Below, one piece after another: positions 61,588-64,000 of a stretch of 64,000 nt of DNA; the first letter of the stretch is position 1; each line of letters begins with the position of its first letter. The notes beneath the pieces are model-generated. The model searched no databases. It was not told the DNA's origin and saw only the letters and a list, made by a program, of their open reading frames with translations. A program made the position numbers and the translations under genes. This DNA comes from Salinisphaera sp040361255 (lineage in GTDB: Bacteria; Pseudomonadota; Gammaproteobacteria; Nevskiales; Salinisphaeraceae), in the NCBI RefSeq assembly GCF_040361255.1, contig NZ_APNG01000006.1, positions 124,001 to 188,000 of the forward strand, read 5' to 3'.

Positions 61588-62501
61588 ACAAGGTCTTCTG
61601 GGTATTGCTGATCGTGCTGGGCCTGGCCGCGCCGTGGCTGACCTACCCCGTATTCGCCATGAAGCTGTTGTGCTTCGCGTTGTTCGCCTGCGCCTTCAAT
61701 CTGCTGCTGGGCTATGTCGGCCTGCTGTCGTTCGGCCATGCCGCATTCTTTGGCGGGGCGGCGTATATCACCGGGCACGTGATCACCGCCTGGGGCTTCG
61801 GCCCGCTGCCCGGCATTCTTACCGGCACGCTGTTCGCCCTGGTGCTGGGCGCGATCTTCGGCGCACTGGCGATCCGACGCCAGGGCATCTATTTCGCCAT
61901 GATCACGCTCGCCCTGGCGCAGATCATCTTCTTTCTCGCGCTCAAGCTGCCGTTTACCGGCGGCGAGAACGGACTGCAGGGGATTCCGCGCGGCACACTG
62001 CTGGGCGTGCTCGACCTCAACGACCCGATCACGATGTATTACTTCGTGTTCGCGATTTTCATGATCGGTTTTCTGATCATCTATCGCACCATTCACTCGC
62101 CCTTCGGCCAGATCCTCACCGCGATCCGCGAAAACGAACCGCGGGCCCGCTCGCTGGGCTATAACGTGGAACGCTTCAAGCTGATCGCCTTTACGCTATC
62201 GGCTACTCTGGCGGGTACGGCCGGCGCCACCAAAGCCGTGATCTTCCAGTTCGCATCGCTCACCGACGTGCACTGGCAGATGTCGGGCGAAGTGGTGCTC
62301 ATGACCCTGCTCGGCGGCATGGGCACGTTGTTCGGCCCCATCGCCGGTGCCGCAGCCGTAATCACGCTACAGGACGAACTCGCCTCCTTCGGCTCCTGGG
62401 TACAGGTCGCCATCGGCGGCATCTTCGTGGTGTGCGTACTGCTGTTCAGGCGCGGCTTCGTTGGCGAACTGGCGCGGCTGGTCAAGACTAAGTCCAGCTA
62501 G
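61584..62501 (+). CDS. livM: ABC permease LivM
   Basis: A 305-residue inner-membrane permease, LivM type, with the family motifs LGYVGLLSFGHAAFFGGAAY and the EAA-like loop RENEPRARSLGYNVERFKL. It pairs with LivH. It is the last gene of the transporter operon; about 30 bases follow before the interrupted small membrane protein gene at 62535. No clear terminator is visible after it. Confidence 0.93.
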   Translation: MNKVFWVLLIVLGLAAPWLTYPVFAMKLLCFALFACAFNLLLGYVGLLSFGHAAFFGGAAYITGHVITAWGFGPLPGILTGTLFALVLGAIFGALAIRRQGIYFAMITLALAQIIFFLALKLPFTGGENGLQGIPRGTLLGVLDLNDPITMYYFVFAIFMIGFLIIYRTIHSPFGQILTAIRENEPRARSLGYNVERFKLIAFTLSATLAGTAGATKAVIFQFASLTDVHWQMSGEVVLMTLLGGMGTLFGPIAGAAAVITLQDELASFGSWVQVAIGGIFVVCVLLFRRGFVGELARLVKTKSS

Positions 62502-62534
62502 CAGCGCAAACTTGCACGCGTTAACGTCGAGCCC

Positions 62535-63106
62535 ATGCAACGACGCCGCGTAAGACAGGACAGCGATAGCTGGGGCGAGCGGCTGGCTGGCGCTGCCGCC
62601 AGTCTGTTCTTTAAGGAATCTCTGCGCAACCTCTCGCGGTTCGCGTTCGAGTCCTCAAATGCGTTGCGGCAAGGCGTCCGAGCGCAGCGCCTGCCTTATT
62701 GGCAGGTCAAGCTCGGCAACGCAGTCGCAGCGCATTTGAGGCCGAACCCCTTCGGGGCCGGGGCTTTGCGCGCGCCTGGTCGGCGTCGAGGCAGGCGCAC
62801 CGTGCAACCAGCACGCTACGCCTACCTCTCCTTGCCAGACACGCGCAAAGCACGCCGGCGCGACCGCGACAGGTTGTGCAGAGATTCCTTAGCATACCGA
62901 CCGCGGCCTTGATCTGGTTCGCGCTCAACCAGCATCTGGCTTTCCACCCCTTTCCATTCCATGAGGCATCCGTCGGCACGGGATGGCTCGTCGCAGCCAT
63001 TGTGTTCCTGGCCTGCTTTGCTTTTCTCTTTCCGCGTCGCTTCACGCGCTTTCTCGGCGCCGTATGGCATGTGCTGCATCGCGCGACGACTTCATGGTGG
63101 TGGTAG
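62535..63106 (+). pseudogene. Small membrane-protein gene split by a MITE-like element
   Basis: The 5' piece (62535-62612) encodes MQRRRVRQDSDSWGERLAGA and then AASLFF. The 3' piece (from 62891) encodes SIPTAALIWFALNQHLAFHP and continues through a TM segment (WLVAAIVFLACFAFLF) to a TGG-rich end and a TAG at 63104. Between them lies the 276-base element with a TA duplication. Removing the element and one TA joins the pieces in frame (TTC TTT AGC ATA) into a 97-codon gene with two TM segments. The gene is therefore probably inactive here. I do not recognise the family. Confidence 0.75.
62614..62889. mobile_element. 276-bp MITE-like element with terminal inverted repeats and TA duplication
   Basis: Ends are 27-base inverted repeats (62614-62640, starting AGGAATCTCTGCGCAACCT, and 62863-62889) with 25 of 27 bases matching. 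A TA (or TTA) flanks both ends (62612-62613 and 62890-62891), as expected of a target duplication. The inside has no transposase but contains a further pair CCTCAAATGCG (62653-62663) / CGCATTTGAGG (62731-62741) and a GCGTTGC/GCAACGC pair, so it can fold strongly. It is non-autonomous, most likely moved by a DDE transposase of the IS630/Tc1 or IS5 type. Confidence 0.8.
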
Positions 63107-63558
63107 CGCCGAGGCTCGGGGCACGCCAATGACCGCGGCCGCAGCGCTTTCGAAGGCCCGCCCGAAGTCGCGTAGGTCGGCTTAGCGAAGCGTAAGCCGA
63201 CAAGAACGTAGCCACAGCCGCAGTCTCAAGCGCATAGTTGGTTGGACGCCGTGGTGCGGGTTAGCCGCCTGTACTAGCACCCATGTGAAGCGAACGGGAA
63301 GCACAGGCAGAAGGGTGTCCGGCGCATTGCGCTGGTGCGTTCAGGCTGTTTGAGGACTGCCAAAGCGGTCCGAGTTCTGGCCGCATGCCTTCGGCCCGAG
63401 AACTGATTATCGCTCTGGCAGTGGTTCGGCGCGCAGCGCCGACGCGCAACCCGCGTATCAGCGCGAAACCAAAGGTCCGCGAACTCATGGGTGCCGGAAA
63501 AACTCGCGGCTTGAAACCCAGGCCTCGACACACGCATGAGTCCCCGACAACTCGTGCG
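63107..63558. other. Gene-free 452-base stretch
   Basis: No gene is supported. It contains a REP-like hairpin (63176-63201) and otherwise featureless high-GC DNA with short palindromes. It separates the interrupted gene from the convergent acyl-CoA synthetase gene. Confidence 0.5.
63176..63201. repeat. REP-like extragenic palindrome
   Basis: GTCGGCTTA (63176-63184) pairs perfectly with TAAGCCGAC (63193-63201) over GCGAAGCG. The form TAGGTCGGnTTAGCG...AAnCCGACA is one that I recall as a widespread extragenic repeat in Beta- and Gammaproteobacteria. Confidence 0.6.
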
Positions 63559-64000
63559 CTAACCCTTGAGCTCGGGAAAATCCGCTTCGCTATAGGCAAA
63601 CTCGCCTTTCTCATCCGCAGCCGCATGCGCCCGCAATTCCACCCGCCGGATCTTGCCCGAAATGGTCTTGGGCAATTCGGCGAATTCCAGTTCGCGGATA
63701 CGCATATAGGCGGGCATACGCTCGCGGCTGAAGGCAAACAACGCTTTGGCAGCGTCGCGGCCGGGTTCGTGGCCCCGCCGCAGCACCACATACGCCTTGG
63801 GTATATTCAGGCGCATATCGTCCGGCGCCGGCACCACGGCCGCCTCGGCCACGGATTCGTGTTCGATGAGGATGGACTCCAACTCGAACGGCGATACGCG
63901 ATAGTCCGACGACTTGAACACGTCATCGGCACGGCCGACATACCAGTAGTAGCCGTCTTCGTCGCGGCTGGCGACATCGCCGGTACGGTAATAGCCGTCA
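63559..64000 (-). CDS. AMP-dependent acyl-CoA synthetase (N-terminus beyond window)
   Basis: The C-terminal 146 residues of an ANL ligase whose start lies beyond the right edge. The fragment opens DGYYRTGDVASRDEDGYYWY (A7/A8 region) and goes on with GRADDVFKSSDYRVSPFELE, ending with PKTISGKIRRVELR, which holds the catalytic Lys. The pattern resembles medium-chain/benzoate-type or acetyl-CoA synthetase-like ligases. It is convergent with the liv operon; a liv-type importer with an acyl-CoA ligase nearby is a common set-up for organic acid uptake. Confidence 0.85.
   Translation of the reverse strand, partial: DGYYRTGDVASRDEDGYYWYVGRADDVFKSSDYRVSPFELESILIEHESVAEAAVVPAPDDMRLNIPKAYVVLRRGHEPGRDAAKALFAFSRERMPAYMRIRELEFAELPKTISGKIRRVELRAHAAADEKGEFAYSEADFPELKG

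Noticed and set aside
62707..63129. 140-codon open frame on the minus strand through the MITE
   Set aside because: It spans the element and its flank without a ribosome site or domain; the plus-strand interrupted gene explains the coding signal better.

Overview
The window is high-GC DNA (my estimate is a little over 60 % G+C, not counted) from a Proteobacterium, most likely a Gammaproteobacterium. The housekeeping blocks support this: PCuAC/dapF/DUF484/xerC, hslV-hslU followed by a DUF971 gene, and a Zur/MerC locus. The gene style resembles halophilic Salinisphaera-like organisms, but that is only an impression. No rRNA, tRNA or CRISPR array was seen. Two stretches, about 18.15-19.99 kb and 48.48-50.63 kb, are clearly AT-richer and look acquired.

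Layout. 1-6.5 kb: a leftward cluster of an AtoE-type transporter (cut by the window edge), an ornithine-cyclodeaminase-family enzyme and a 1135-residue fusion of a molybdopterin oxidoreductase to an FAD/NAD/2Fe-2S reductase, with a divergent LysR regulator. 6.7-18.1 kb: a leftward set of TetR regulator, a five-gene peptide/opine-type ABC importer and an acyl-CoA ligase, diverging from a single-chain biotin-dependent acyl-CoA carboxylase. Palindromic operators lie between the two arms. 18.2-20 kb: a SIR2-family defence-type gene with features of an integron gene cassette. 20-30.5 kb: small envelope proteins, a racemase gene remnant, a WG-repeat lipoprotein, MprF, a class A beta-lactamase, a thiolase-like enzyme and a secreted lipase-like hydrolase. 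30.5-35.1 kb: a three-subunit xanthine-dehydrogenase-family aldehyde oxidoreductase with a divergent TetR regulator.

35.2-48.3 kb: a chemoreceptor with a NIT sensor, a diguanylate cyclase, a bestrophin, a TetR regulator diverging from a putative diiron PF10118 protein with twin operators, a quinone-oxidoreductase-like enzyme, a DUF268 protein, acetoacetyl-CoA synthetase, DUF817 and a membrane protein. 48.5-50.2 kb: an AT-rich gene with a C-terminal GIY-YIG-like domain. 50.6-57.8 kb: core genes (DUF971, hslUV with a sigma-32-type promoter, xerC, DUF484, dapF) leading into a Zur-controlled metal locus. 57.9-62.5 kb: a complete branched-chain-amino-acid-type ABC importer (livG, F, K, H, M order) whose LivF has Arg in place of the Walker A Lys. 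62.5-64 kb: a 97-codon membrane-protein gene split by a 276-bp MITE-like element with a target duplication, then the C-terminal part of an acyl-CoA synthetase.

Best candidates for something new: the Mo/FNR fusion cluster, the ABC importer/acyl-CoA ligase/single-chain carboxylase unit, the SIR2 gene with attC-like edges, and the MITE insertion whose removal restores an open frame exactly.
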